Numbered from the stretch's first letter, positions 44,820-56,800 are shown. The stretch: 64,000 nucleotides of DNA from Proteles cristata cristata (GCA_017311185.1 JAESUZ010000980.1:1736001-1800000), one strand, 5' to 3'. A program made the numbers and translations. The notes: a model not told the origin generated them from the letters alone.

Positions 44820-46285
44820 AGTGAAGATTTTCAGTGAGTCAAATCCAAAAATGCATAACTCAGGTCTGGAGAAGTATCTACAAAGAACAAAACCTTTTAT
44901 GACTTTAGATTTCTGTTTTCCAGCATATGCATCATCTGCACTCAAGCCCGGGAACTATTTACACATTTTCCTGTCCCTCTATAGGAAAATACTGGGAGTG
45001 ATCATTCCCAGAAAACTAAGATTTTTTTTTTTACATATTGTTTTTAAGACTGCGTGACCAAAAAACAAGGTAATGAAAGCAAAGCTCTTGCCACAGGCTT
45101 TGGTTACATATCTCCTGAGCCAAAGGTTATTTTGGTTTCCTCCAGATCTCAGGTATGAAAATAGAATAAAAAATCACACAAGTCTCATGGATGAAACAAC
45201 CTTTTTGATCTCTGAGCCTCAAACTAAAAAACTAGAAAGACTATACTAATCCAAGCATTAGGTTCAAAGTCAGGCAGAAGTTCTTGAATGTTCTTGCTTC
45301 AAACAGCAATATGTACTTGTATTCTCTTACACTGGGGAGGAAGAGTGTGGTAGAAAGAAATCATCTGGAAGGTAGCTCTGGCCAAGAGTTGGAGAAAGAA
45401 GAGAGAAAAAAAACAGGTTATCAATGGTAAACACAGAATCAAAGCTTTATGAACCAAATAGAATTTTCACAGGCCTATGATTATTGAGAATCATCTGCCC
45501 AGCTGCTATGTACAGCATGCTGTAAAAATGGCTGGGGTTTATGGCAAGAATATTAAATATTATGATTCCCTTTATCCCCTCTTCTATTGTGTACTCAGTT
45601 GTACTTCAACTGTCTTCCAAACTAATCACTCTTTTGTGGTCAGTAGCCATTCAGAAACACAGATCCTTAAACTGTTGCTAAAAATTCCAGGTCTTTTGAA
45701 AATAGGCAAATAGCCTAGTGATTAAGGATATACATCCTTTTTAAGTTATATCCCAGACCCATGACATGTGAACTATGTGATCAACCAAATTGGTTGTTTG
45801 CATTAAGATTCCTACTTCCTGTGCTTTCAGACTCATGTTTTCAGCATCAGAAAAATTTCTGAGAGTACAAGGTGACACTTATTGCCAATGCCCAGTAGTA
45901 GACTGCCTAAGTATAAATAACCAACTTCAACCCCCTTTGCTTGCTAACATTTTCTCACAAGACTAAAAAGTTCAGTAACCTCCTTTTCTTAATGGTGGCG
46001 CCACTTCAACCACACTCTGGAAGGTATTGGTTTCCTTAAGTACAATGTGGAACCATCAGAATAAAAGGGCAGCATGAGGGAAAACGACAGTATGGGGCTT
46101 TGTGGCTTATCAATTTAGTTGCTCATAAGAGAACCTGGGAGGGGGAAACCCCCGAAAGATTAGTCACTTCATTTTGTGTTGCAGAGCTCAATTCAGGTTA
46201 ACAAAGCATTTGCTAACAAAGGAGATGGGAGAATGGGAGTATTCACTTGCTCTGGACTGAATAAACAAATGTGGGATTTGTGGGC
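44820..46285. other. Unassigned sequence, SINE-free
   Basis: No young repeat. A weak MIR-like start occurs near 45705 ('TAGCCTAGTGATTAAGGATATAC'). Confidence 0.45.
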
Positions 46286-46288
46286 TGA

Positions 46289-46543
46289 CTAATGTCCTGG
46301 GATAAACCAGGCAGTCAGCCAAATTCTAGGAGTTTTGATGAAAAGCCAGCAAGCCCACACTTTTCTTCTTGGAAAGTGCTCCATGGGAGTATTGATGTCC
46401 ACCAGGCAGCCTGAGCCCTCAGCCTGCCTTAAAGTTTTGCCCATATTCAGCCACAGGGAATTCTCAATGCCACTGTAATCGAAGACTTCGATCAAGTGAT
46501 AGAAGCTGCATTCCTTCTTCTTGGGAAGTGTTAAATATGCCAT
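46289..46543 (-). other. 84-codon open frame with coding-like third positions
   Basis: Read on the minus strand, it starts MAYLTLPKKKECSFYHLIEV and continues FDYSGIENSLWLNMGKTLR before becoming less protein-like. Over the first 40 or so codons many third positions are C or G (for example TGC AGC TTC, ATC GAA GTC TTC), unusual for this AT-rich region. No family is recognised and no good splice acceptor is visible upstream. It may be a pseudogene fragment, an exon or chance. Another frame (MNGIFNTSQEEGMQLLSLDR) is also open over 27 codons. Confidence 0.25.
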
Positions 46544-46639
46544 TCATCTCCTTTTAGAAATGTGTTATCACTATCCCTTTTTAAATACTACATTACCCGG
46601 AAATTATATGGGTAGGCCACTAAAAGGTGACTCTGGTTC

Positions 46640-46770
46640 TATCTGGTTCCATTCACATTCATTCATTTCATTCACTGGACACTTTCCATATGTTCCAGGT
46701 ACCATCTAAGTCTCTGAGTATAAAGTAGTAACTGAATCAGACCACAGTCCATGCCCCCAGACCAATCTTG
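46640..46770 (-). repeat. Probable L2/MIR-like fragment, minus strand
   Basis: 'CATTCATTTCATTCACTGGACACTTTCCATATGTTCCAGGTACC' fits the reversed tail of an old LINE/SINE family. Confidence 0.5.
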
Positions 46771-46799
46771 AAATCTTTAAGAGCAGTGGAAAACTTATA

Positions 46800-47455
46800 C
46801 AGTCTTATCATTTTATTTTTGGTTGGAGGAAAGTGTTAAAATTGATAATTATTTTTATTGTGAAAGGCAATAAGTCTTTCAATTAAAGACACAATATGAA
46901 TTTGTAGGGATGTCAGAAATCAGAATAAGGGCTTGTCCTTTATTACTACCATGTTATTAGGACCATATAACCATGGTCTAGACTGAAGTTGATTTTATTA
47001 TAAACTGCAGCTCTTGAAATGTCAAGGATTAAGTTTCACAGGTTCTCAACTAACTCCAGAAAAACTTCCCAGCAGCAGATGATACAATCCCCTTTAAATC
47101 TACAAATCTGGCTTAACCACCCAGATCAGAAATATATATGGTACCTGCATGGAATGACTCAATGCAAGCATAATATACACTGGAGGGAGAAAGTTCACTG
47201 TGGTAACTGGCAGAGACCATTTTAAGGGTCTCTGCAAAAATCTCCAACCTTCTTCAAAATGTAAAGCCTTAAGTAGTATTTACCTACATCAGAACTTTCA
47301 TGCTTCCATTATGGAGACTAATCTTCAGATTTATTAATGCTCTAGAGGGAGGGCAGGAGGCTGCCAAATGACAAATGTAGAGAATTAGTTTTAGGAGGCA
47401 TTATATGTAACTGCGTTTAGGAGATAGCTCTAGATTAACAAAGATTTTAAGCAGA
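46800..47455. other. Unassigned sequence
   Basis: Nothing recognised. Confidence 0.5.
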
Positions 47456-47456
47456 C

Positions 47457-47460
<4 letters not shown>

Positions 47461-47509
<49 letters not shown>
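47461..47509. repeat. (CA)n microsatellite
   Basis: About 24 uninterrupted CA units. Confidence 0.97.
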
Positions 47510-47511
<2 letters not shown>

Positions 47512-47514
47512 CTG

Positions 47515-48585
47515 GCAAGGAATCTTTATGAAGTTATCAAATCAAACCAAGTTTAATATACTTTGGTTAGTCTTATAAACACAATTCAGCAGAAATGACA
47601 GTATTGCAAAAATCAAGATTTGGAAAAGGAGTGTAACTTCTTCTTACTTACTATGAAGGCAGGAGGGAGAGTTGAAAGGGCAAGGTATAGACAAACTGTA
47701 AAAGAGCTATTTCAGCTCTAAAAACTAGGAAACAACACCTGAGACTAGGGTTGGATGATAAGCAGGCAGCAGAAATCACCCACCAAAACTCTGACCAGCA
47801 GCTCAGTGTGAGCCTTAAAGAAACAAGATGAATCATAACAGCCCACAAACCAGAGGAAGGCCTGCACAGGAAGTAAAGAAGGAAGGTGCAGAGCTATGGA
47901 CTCCCGGACAGGATGAAGCCAGTCCATGTGAGGTTCGAGAAAACCAAGCAGGCAATACAAGCATCAGAGTGTTTCCTTATGTCATTAACTCAGGACCACT
48001 TCCTGATTTCAAACATGGGACCACGGATAGGAAAGCCATACAAACGGTCATTTTTAAAAATGTGTCAGAGATGATCAGAACCCTCTTTTGAGTACTTGTA
48101 GGGCACATGATGGATCCCACTGAGGTAGGGGATTTGATGGACAGTGTCCGGTTTCCCAGAAAAACGAGACAAGCAGCTTGACTTGACAAGTAGCATGAAG
48201 TGGCATAAAGAGCTTCCCTAGACAGTGCCAGAGAATTTGGTGCCAAAAGCCTGAGGTGGTTATTAGAAAATGGCTACCGCCCCTGATCGGCTGACTACAG
48301 CCTCTTCATCACCAAAAAAAGCCACAACAGAACCCAGCCAAAGCAATCACTGCTTCCTTGGGAAGCACTCGCTGTTTACCACGAGCTCTTGCTAACATCC
48401 CTGCTGTTTGCAAAGTGGCTAGACAGGGCAGTGACAGACATTCCTGTCATCAGTTAAGGAGAAATTGCCCAGTGGGAGTTTAACTTTTAATTGGATTTCA
48501 GCCACGCTGTTTCTTTTGGTTACCTATCAGCTGGGACTCCATTGGCGCCAAGTTCGAGTGCAGTTCACTTCCACAGTCTGCAGAG
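47515..48585. other. Unassigned sequence with a possible regulatory patch
   Basis: 48260-48560 has more CpG and several transcription-factor-like words: TTGGCGCCAA at 48542-48551, TGTTTAC near 48373, TTTTAATTGG near 48486. Open frames at 47828-48091 have no motif. Confidence 0.35.
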
Positions 48586-48587
48586 CA

Positions 48588-48780
48588 CTATGGAGGAAGA
48601 AAAATTGCCAAGGGGTCAGAACACCCCAGCTCTATCCCTAATCAGCTTCAAGGTCTTTGGCTCAATCAATTTGCTTCTTCTCTGTGTTCCCTCTTCCTTT
48701 AGTTATAACATAGGAAATATAAAACCTACCTCACATGATTATAAGTCAGAGGAGGGAACAGATGAGCAAAACTTGGGTTT
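48588..48780 (+). repeat. MIR
   Basis: 'CTTCAAGGTCTTTGGCTCAATC' through 'AAAACCTACCTCACATGATTATAAG' follows the MIR core. Confidence 0.55.
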
Positions 48781-48784
48781 CCAA

Positions 48785-49540
48785 CTTAATATTTGTTCAT
48801 CTAGTATCTAAGCACAGAAAAGCTGGATCTCAAAATCTCCTTGGAGGGAAAATATTTAGGACGAAGTTATATAGTATGTCCCCGTCTCTTTTCTCTTGTT
48901 GTTGTTAACTAACTGGCTAGGTTTTATAATATACTTTCTTTGATGAAGACAGTCTGGATCACAAAATGATATAGAGAATTTTGTACAATTTAACCTGAGC
49001 TATAAGAATCATAATAAATAATCATTATGATACATTTTAGCGTCTGTAATGCAGTGGGTCCAGCTGTTCTAGATGCTCTGCTCACTTCATACTTGTACTT
49101 GGCTAATCTGTCACACGTGGTAAGTGCTTCATCTCAGCAGTTCTTGGAAGCATGGAATTGCGACAGTGGTGAAAGTCTGTCTCTCTCATACTGGAGTCAA
49201 ATAAGCAGTCAATAACTGCTTCTTTCTCACCAATTCACCAGCAGCCAGACTTTTCCCTCTAAAACTTGTGAGAATGAAATACTTATAGCAGTATATAAAT
49301 GAATGCAAGCATTCAATGTCTCCTTTATATATGGTTGCTGCAACCAAACACATATACATAACTGTAGGGCTTGTGCAAAACTTTAGCACAGAAAAAATAA
49401 GAGGAATAGAGAAGAAAAGGGAAGAGAAGAGGGGGAAAGGAGAGGGGAGAAAACAGGAGGGAATAAGAGCTTGGGCAAAAAAAAAATAGGAGATAAAAAG
49501 ATTCTTTTCTCACTCAATTTATTTTATGTCTGCTTGTGTG
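48785..49540. other. Unassigned sequence
   Basis: It includes a purine-rich (GGGAAGAGAAG-like) run at 49390-49500. No gene seen. Confidence 0.45.
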
Positions 49541-49544
49541 ATAA

Positions 49545-49705
49545 ATTTACCTGCATTACTTACATTTTATCTGTATGATACCTCTGGAGGTAATCTGAAT
49601 CACCCTCATCTCTCAGATGAAGAAACTAGTGCTCAAAATAGTGAAATAGGCCACACAACTAAAAAGTGTCAATTCCAGGATTTGGTCCTCGGTCTCTATG
49701 ATTTT
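49545..49705 (-). repeat. MIR, minus strand
   Basis: 'CTCTCAGATGAAGAAACTAGTGCTCAAAATAG' and 'CCACACAACTAAAAAGTG' match MIR in reverse. Confidence 0.75.
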
Positions 49706-49709
49706 AAAA

Positions 49710-50190
49710 AAACCCATTCGCTTTCATTGTATCTCATTACTTCTCTTCCCAAGAGAAGCCTCCTTTGATGTAGGCTTTCCATTCTTTAGGTGCTGATAAC
49801 ATATCTCTGATGCCAGTAAGACAGAAGTCTTTTCACTGATCTCTACAACTGACCAAGAATGAGGCTTATTCTTCTTCTCATCAAAAGAGAGACTGGATGT
49901 AGGAGAAAGAAGAAACAGATGTTAGCCCTGTGATTTGGCTTTGACCCAACATAGTAGGTATTTCCTAATTCCCCTTCCTAGACACCTTTATCACCTTGAA
50001 CAGTGAATGGAGTGGAGAAATACATCGAACATGATACACCACTACTCGATAAATAGAATACAATAGTTCTACCTTATAAGTGAGCACAGATGTCTGCTTG
50101 AAACCTATGCACCAGATCTTCCTATATTTTTCCTCCTGTTGAAGCAACTATCTATACAGAGTTAGGTCTCCGTGACAACCTTGGCAGCTC
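49710..50190. other. Unassigned sequence
   Basis: Nothing recognised. Confidence 0.5.
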
Positions 50191-50194
50191 CTTG

Positions 50195-50465
50195 AGGGGC
50201 AGGCAGTCAAGGGGTTTAAGCACATGGACTTTCATATCACATCTGGGTTCAAATCCCAGGTGCATCATTGATGTGGCCTTGGAAGCACAAATTATTTTAC
50301 TTCTCTGATCTTTCTGTGGTTCTCTTTCTGTGTGTCTTAAATGGGGATGCTATCTCATGGAGTTGCTATTAAAATGAAACAAAATGTTGGGCATAAAGCT
50401 CCTAGCATGGTACTTAAGGCATAGTAAGAGTCAGTACATTTTTCTTGAATTATTGCTCTGATCCA
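50195..50465 (+). repeat. MIR, nearly complete
   Basis: It runs from 'GGGGTTTAAGCACATGGACTTTC' and 'GGGTTCAAATCCCAGG' to 'GCATGGTACTTAAGGCATAGTAAGAGTCAGTAC'. It is one of the best-preserved MIRs here. Confidence 0.88.
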
Positions 50466-50469
50466 GCTC

Positions 50470-51230
50470 AATAAATTCCACTTTGAGGTAGCTTTAAGGG
50501 AATCATTCTGATGACTCCTATTTGCTACAGGGAAATTTATCTGGAAGAAAAGACGCTGTTCAAAGAAGCTGAGAACTTTCTCAAGAGATTTGAGCTTTAA
50601 GTTGTCCCAAATCTATTTCCTAGGTTCTAAGGCCAGGGCAAACAAAATTTCAGCCTATTACATATTTAATATTTAATATAGTCTATAAATCATGTTAGGT
50701 TCATTTTGTGATACTGCAGTATAGCACTGGATTATTGCATGTATATATAAAGTATTGTTAAATACACGTGCATGGTGGTTTATGAAGATTTGAAAGAGCT
50801 TGGACCACAATTTTGATGAATTTACATCATGATAGAACTTTATACTGTTGTATCTTCATTTTTATAACATATTGTTAAGTCTATATGGCTTATTTAACAC
50901 CAAGATCTTGGTGAAGAATACAACCTCCAAGAATAACTTCAGACTTTAAACGAACTCCTTTTTGACCTGCACTGTGACAAAGAGCCTGTGTATTTTACTA
51001 CTTCCTCCATCAAAACCACAGCTACCACCAGAACCCAACAATTATGGCTCCCCAAACCTCTTTCACTTATTAAGGATTGACAGGTGAAAAGAAATAATTG
51101 ACTAATGTAATGAAGCTAAGTTATCTGTACATTTGCTGGGACAGTACTGTGAATTACCATTAATAATAAATACTTGTGCTAAAAAACAAGCTAGAGAGGT
51201 TATAAAAGTGACTCTAGGTGACAATACCAG
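50470..51230. other. Unassigned AT-rich sequence
   Basis: No repeat or gene recognised. Confidence 0.5.
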
Positions 51231-51234
51231 AGGT

Positions 51235-51420
51235 TTCAAATCCCACCCCACCACTAATTTAGCAGTGTGGAGTTGAATGAATTAAACTCTCTAAGCCTCA
51301 ATTTCTACAACTGCAAAATCTAAATAAATTCAAAATGGTGATGAGGTCATTCAATTAGATTAGATATTTTGATCAGTGTTTTGTCTCATATATAAGAAAT
51401 GCTCCATACAGTAGTTACCC
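51235..51420 (+). repeat. MIR
   Basis: 'GGTTTCAAATCCCACCCCACCACTAATTTAGCAGTGTGG' and 'CTCTCTAAGCCTCAATTTC' are MIR-like. Confidence 0.75.
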
Positions 51421-51424
51421 AATG

Positions 51425-52415
51425 CTTCGAATACAAACAACTCATTTTCACTCTCTAAATCTACCCATCTTTCCTTTCCCCTTTTTTAAAAATCTACATT
51501 TTTTCCTTTCACTCTTAATCCTATTGTGTTATTTATGTTTGTAAAACCCACTTAAATCTTTTGTGGAAGGAGAGCAGGTATTGAGAAAAAAACATGCACA
51601 AGTAAATAAATAATAGTAAAAATAGTATTTAAATATAAAAATAATATTAAATATATAAAAATAATAACACTTTTCTATTTCTTTCGTCAAAGAACAACTT
51701 CCTGAGTATTGAGTTTGTGGAATGTATGTGCAGTGGAGGACCACCTGGCATCTTGACCTTGAATACAGAGCGCTCTTCTCAGGAGAGGATCTGGAGGGTT
51801 GTGGGAGGACTTAAAGGAAAGATATTCAGGCACCTTTTGCCTCCAAACCTCTTTTCCCAGACAAGATAAAAAATGTGGGCACAACATTTCCACTCTAACT
51901 GACTCATTTGGCAGAAAAAGAAGTCCAGATGCCAGGAGGAATAGGAAGGCAAAAAAAAAAAAAAAAAAGAAAAGAAAAAAGAAAACCTGGGGGAGGAAAA
52001 AGGTACCGGAAGAAGCAATGTGTCATATCTCATCAAGCTATAAAAACACCAATCTTGAGAATTAAAAAGGACGATGCACTGACCTTCACAAGTGAAAACA
52101 GGGCCCTGTAAATAGAACGATTCTTAAAGCATACCCCATACCAAAAAGTGTTAACAATCAAAGTGGCTTTTTAACGAACTGCTATGCTGTAATTCAGTAT
52201 CTACAGGGTAATAACAAACACTACCTGAACCTACATGGGAAAGCCAGGGGTAAAACTTCCGAAACATTCATGTTCAAATATACTAACAAATCCAAAGCTG
52301 TACTTTAATTAGACTGCTGTGAAAAATGATCAGAGTATGGTTACACAAGTGTTCACACGTGTCTGGAATCATCAAATTGTATACATTAATTATGTGCAGT
52401 TTTTGTATACCTATA
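51425..52415. other. Unassigned; AT-rich and A-rich runs
   Basis: 51595-51670 is nearly pure A/T. 51951-51985 is an A-rich run. No gene seen. Confidence 0.5.
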
Positions 52416-52416
52416 T

Positions 52417-52653
52417 ATTTTTTTATTTTTTTAACATTTTATTTATTTTTGAGAGAGAGATAGAGACAGCATGAGCAGGGGAGGGTCAGAGAGAGAGGGA
52501 AACACAGAATCTGAAGAATTCCAAAGAATCAAGCTCCAGGCTCTGAGCTAGCTGTCAGCACAGCGCCTGACGTGGGGCTCGAACCCACGAACCCTGAGAT
52601 CATGACCTGAGCCGAAGTCAGAAGCGTAACTGACTCAGCCAACCAGGCACCCC
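52417..52653 (-). mobile_element. Feliform SINE with TSD
   Basis: TGTATACCTATAT at 52404-52416 and TGTATACCTACAT at 52654-52666. A ~14-base insertion (GAATTCCAAAGAATC) sits in the body near 52517. Confidence 0.95.
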
Positions 52654-52679
52654 TGTATACCTACATTTCAAGAAAGCTT

Positions 52680-53375
52680 GAAGGAAAAAAAAAAATCAGA
52701 GTAATTGTTTGATAATTTAATTACATGAAATAGCTAGCATGGTTTAATCTTTTTCTAAGCATCTTATAATTTTAGCTAATTTGTTCCATAATAATTGCTA
52801 AGGATCAATGGCTCTTACAATTGATGAAAGATGTAAATTGAACTTGATCAATTTTCTTACAACCCCTGTCATTTATGTAAATGTCCAGTTAAAATATTTA
52901 GTGAGCATAGTCCCCAAACCTTAGGCTTTTCATCTTTTCAGGTTTGACCATTCTGAAATAGAGTCCATGCCCAGGATACATAACCTGACCATGGACAGCA
53001 TACTCTTCCAGCTATTTGAATCTCAAATACACTTTCTGACAGTTTTACAGGGAAGGTGAGTAATGGAATGCTAAATGAGGTTTAAGTATCTAGAAAGTTT
53101 ATGTCAAAGAAGAATTAAAAGGCAGGTTTATGGGGTATATCTTACCTTTTAGTTAGTTGAAAAATGATTACTCAGTACCAAGGAAGTACATGGCACTCTG
53201 CCAAAATCGCAGGGTAGGAAACAAACAAGGCATGGTTTGTCCTCGGAGTTCATCATATACTGGAAGCAAAATTCAGGCATGCAAATAAAAACAAGTGCAT
53301 CTCATAAACTTTATGATGAAAATTTCAGATATGAAAGCACAGGAAAAATTTTCACAACCATTGCTGTTTCAACGT
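52680..53375. other. Unassigned sequence
   Basis: Nothing recognised. Confidence 0.5.
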
Positions 53376-53379
53376 TTTT

Positions 53380-53455
53380 CTCTCTGTAAAGTAAGGAAGC
53401 TATCTTAGGTCCTGTAGGTCTCTTCCAGCCTTAATATTTTGCGATAATATGTTTA
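53380..53455 (+). repeat. MIR3-like fragment
   Basis: 'CTGTAAAGTAAGGAAGC' and 'GGTCTCTTCCAGCCTTAATATTTTGCGATA' resemble the MIR3-type ending. Confidence 0.6.
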
Positions 53456-53922
53456 TGAAAATATTTATTTCACTATTTTTTAGCAGAGACCTAAGAGAAC
53501 TTTGTCTTTAATAAGTTAGGCACTTATACCAGAGAACACAAAGGCTTTTCAACAAATGCCTTAGTTCAGTAGGACAAAGATATTGCTGATTAGCAACTGG
53601 AGAAACAGAAAACCAAAAACTACAGAAAAGAAAATGTGTTTTAATCAGATTTCTCTCAATTGATCCTGCATTCCTGAATGGGTGTACATTCACCCAGTGA
53701 ATGGGTACAATTACACTAACATAATTTCTGGGGGATTATTATTTGATTAATAAATATATTTGATTAAAATGTTTTTCAATCTGCCACCATCACACTCTAA
53801 TTTACATAAAAGTAATCAAATGTGAAATCTCAGCCAACTGAACAAAAGAACAAAAACTAAAACATTGACTCGCGTTAGTTGTAGCTGCCCTAAGTATGAT
53901 GAAATTTCACTTCCACTCTTAC

Positions 53923-53966
53923 CTCTTTTCTTGCTCTTTTGCTTCACATTTCTGTTATTTGCATAC
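53923..53966 (-). other. Candidate 44-nt micro-exon (unidentified)
   Basis: On the minus strand a textbook acceptor (TTTTTGTTCTCTTGCAG, AG at 53967-53968) and donor (GAG|GTAAGAGT, GT at 53921-53922) enclose 44 bases. Only one frame is open: one base, YANNRNVKQKSKKR, one base. The very basic peptide resembles a nuclear-localisation or heparin-binding insert. The flanks are not obviously repeats. No partner exons are visible in the window. Confidence 0.35.
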
Positions 53967-54162
53967 CTGCAAGAGAACAAAAATTAAATAAGATAAAATT
54001 AAATGACACACGTAAAATCTTCAATAAATAACAGCTTTAGTGACTATTACTAGGATTATTATCCTGACTTATGCATTTTACTTTTACTTTTACAAATATT
54101 TACAAAATATTTGAAAATTTTATAGCTAGCACATCAACCTAGTGATTTGAAAAATATTACTT

Positions 54163-54377
54163 TTTAATGTTCATTTATTTTTTTGAAAGAGAACATGTGT
54201 AATAGGAGAGGGGCAGAAAGAGGGAGAGGGGCAGAAAGAGGGATAGAGAGAACTCCAAGCAGGCTCTCCACTATCAGTGCAGAGCCTGACATGGAGCTGG
54301 ATCCCATGAACCATGAGATCATGACCTGAGCCAAAATCAAGAGCCAGATGCTTAACCAACTGAGCCACCCAGGCACC
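54163..54377 (-). mobile_element. Feliform SINE
   Basis: A minus-strand copy with a duplicated GGGAGAGGGGCAGAAAGAGG block near 54200-54240. Confidence 0.92.
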
Positions 54378-54379
54378 GT

Positions 54380-54955
54380 AAAAGGTATTATTATTATTAA
54401 ACAAATTTAATTAAGTTGAAATAGTAGTATATTTTCAGAGGCATAACAGCATAGATGGTATGTGAATATAGCAAAAATTATGAAATGGTACATGAACAGC
54501 TGAAGTTTGGAAAGACAGTAGTCTAGGGAGTGGAGAAGTAGTGTCACATTTTGAAAGAAGCAAATGTTTTACCTCCTAAATTATAAGCTCCTTGAGGGGA
54601 AATTCAGTCTCCACCTAGGTAAGTATAGTAATATGTGCTCAACAACTGAATGCTGCATAGATTTGAAGATCATTGAAACTGTATCTGTGTGTACATGTGT
54701 GTTCATATAATGGCAAGGTGGCCATTGTACACAGTGGAGTCAGGGTACAGTAGGGAGGGTGGGGTCTACTCTGAACTCACAATGACCGATGAACTTGTCT
54801 TCATTGATCCATTAATTTTATGTGTTGAAATCTATAAATTCATTCCAATGCTATATTTCCAAAGACCATTTGTGCACTTTCTGCTTTTTAAAGACAGAAA
54901 TAATAAAGACTTAGATTACTGAACTCTGTCAGTAGTAAAATTTCCAGTGAGTATT
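54380..54955. other. Unassigned sequence
   Basis: A possible L2 tail scrap at 54575-54655 ('TATAAGCTCCTTGAGGGG'). Nothing else. Confidence 0.45.
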
Positions 54956-54957
54956 CT

Positions 54958-55092
54958 AATTATTCATTTATAAGTTCTAGAAGGCAGAAAATGTCTGGCT
55001 CCCTCTTATATTTCTAGAGCCCAGGACAGTGCCTGACACAATATAGGTCTTCACTAAATATTTGTTGAATGAATGAATTTATAAATGAATGC
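54958..55092 (+). mobile_element. L2 LINE 3' end
   Basis: 'AGTTCTAGAAGGCAGAAAATGTCTGG' and 'CACTAAATATTTGTTGAATGAATGAAT' are the L2 terminus. Confidence 0.85.
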
Positions 55093-55094
55093 TT

Positions 55095-56485
55095 CAGTTC
55101 CCAGAGAGCTGGCAGAAGAAGTTTGGGAGAGGAAATAAGAAAGAGAACTTTTGAGACCCAAAGTCAAGCCATCTTTTCATGGCTTCTTCTGCCTACCAAG
55201 CCCGGCAGTGAGACAGCCAAACAGTGATCTCACCTGTAGAACCTGCTGGGCCAGTCCAGTCAGCAAGCGAGGTGAGTCCCCACCAGTCATGTGTCAAACC
55301 CAGTCAACCTGGCCAACAGATTCCCAGAAGTACACTGTGCCTGCTCTCTCTCTGCATCCAAATTGGCCTTGGTACATGAGATCTAATTATCTACCATGGA
55401 ATTTGGCCAGTACAAGATTAGGGTATATTGAGAAATTTGAACTTTAACCACACATAAATAAAAGCACAGGGATCAGGGCCACTCCCTATTACTTCTGTGT
55501 GATCTTCAAAAAAAAATTTTTTTCTTAAAAAAGAAACCAGTTGTCTAGGAGTCTGTGAGTTTTCAACTAAAGGGATATATAAGTCAAACTGATTCAACTT
55601 TTAATGTAAACTCTCTTTCAAATGCTTTTAAAATAACTTAAATTTATTGAATAATAATATCTGAAACCTAAATAAAATTCAGCACCCTGTATTAATCTTC
55701 AAAAAAAATAAAGATGCAGAGAAAGATACAAAATAAGTAAAATACAATCCCTGGTGCTGTCTTTTTCAGTCAGATTTGAACAACTGAAGTAGTTCAAAGC
55801 CCTAAGAAAATATTCTCCTTTATCTCTCAGCAATAGATGCAGGAAGGTTAATTCTTTCAAATTTACAGTAGAAGGTCATCAGGCACATTATCACCTGTCC
55901 ATGCAGTAGAATTAAACAAATCTTAATGTTCCTTTTTAAGCAAATTTTCCCAGCAAAGAAAAATGGTCTCCAGGTTATATGCTTGTGTGGTATTCTCAAG
56001 CTTTCTGGGTACAGCTGGGCAAAATCCTCTCCGTAAGCAAACTAGTGGTTGATCAGAGTTTTCTTCACTTTAAAAAATGATTTACAGTACGATCCCAACA
56101 GCTAGAAGATTTCCGCAGGGCATTACACACTTTTGCCCACAAGTCTTCAGGACCAGGCCTACTGAAGAGGGTTAGGTACACGTGTAACACTTAATTTCCC
56201 TCGCCGTCTCAGAACTGACCTACTGCCTTTCATTTTCTCTCACTTCCCTTCCTCCAAATATATCCCTTTTTTCTTGCACTGAAGGACACAACTTTGCAAC
56301 ATCCCTTCTTACCTCTATCTTATCTCTTATACCATCAACATCTCTGTTACATTTGTTTTCTGTTTTCACAGGAATTTCTGCCTTGACAGAGAGCTATTAA
56401 ATGAGAGAGAGTGGTATAAAACTGCAGGAGTGACTAGAAAAGTCACAGAGAGTAAAGCTGATTTTATTGGCAGTGAGAAATGATA
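55095..56485. other. Unassigned sequence
   Basis: A 98-codon frame at 55151-55447 has a donor-like AGCGAG|GTGAGT (about 55265-55276) but a weak acceptor. The rest is AT-rich with nothing recognised. Confidence 0.45.
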
Positions 56486-56487
56486 CA

Positions 56488-56800
56488 TAGAATGCTGGAT
56501 AGAAATCAGAAAACCTAGGTTTTGGTTCTGGCACCAAGGATTACTTCCTGGCCTTGGAATTCAGGAAACCTCATGAGCATTTCAGTTTCCTCATCTACAT
56601 AATTGGCATGCTCATGTGGGGCGCCTGGTAGCTCATTTGGTTAACCATGTGACTCTTGATCTCAGCTCAGGTCTTGATCTCAGGCTCATGAGTTCAAGCC
56701 CCGCGTTGGACACCACTCTGGGTGTAGAGCCTACTTTAAAAAAGTTATAATTAGCATGCTCATCATGGCCCTGCCTACCTGACAGAATTGACAATAAAAT
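56488..56800 (+). repeat. MIR split by a short SINE
   Basis: 'AAAACCTAGGTTTTGGTTCTGGC', 'CAGTTTCCTCATCTACATAATTGGC', then after the insert 'CTACCTGACAGAATTGACAATAAAATTTAATC'. Confidence 0.8.
56616..56748 (+). mobile_element. Short-form carnivore SINE with 15-bp TSD
   Basis: AATTGGCATGCTCAT at 56601-56615 and AATTAGCATGCTCAT at 56749-56763. The head is GGGGCGCCTGG. The element ends after 'GGGTGTAGAGCCTACTTTAAAAAAG', without the long C/T body. Confidence 0.93.

Noticed and set aside
55151..55447. 98-codon frame with a GTGAGT donor inside
   Set aside because: The acceptor is poor, no motif is seen, and the peptide continues past the donor without change in character.
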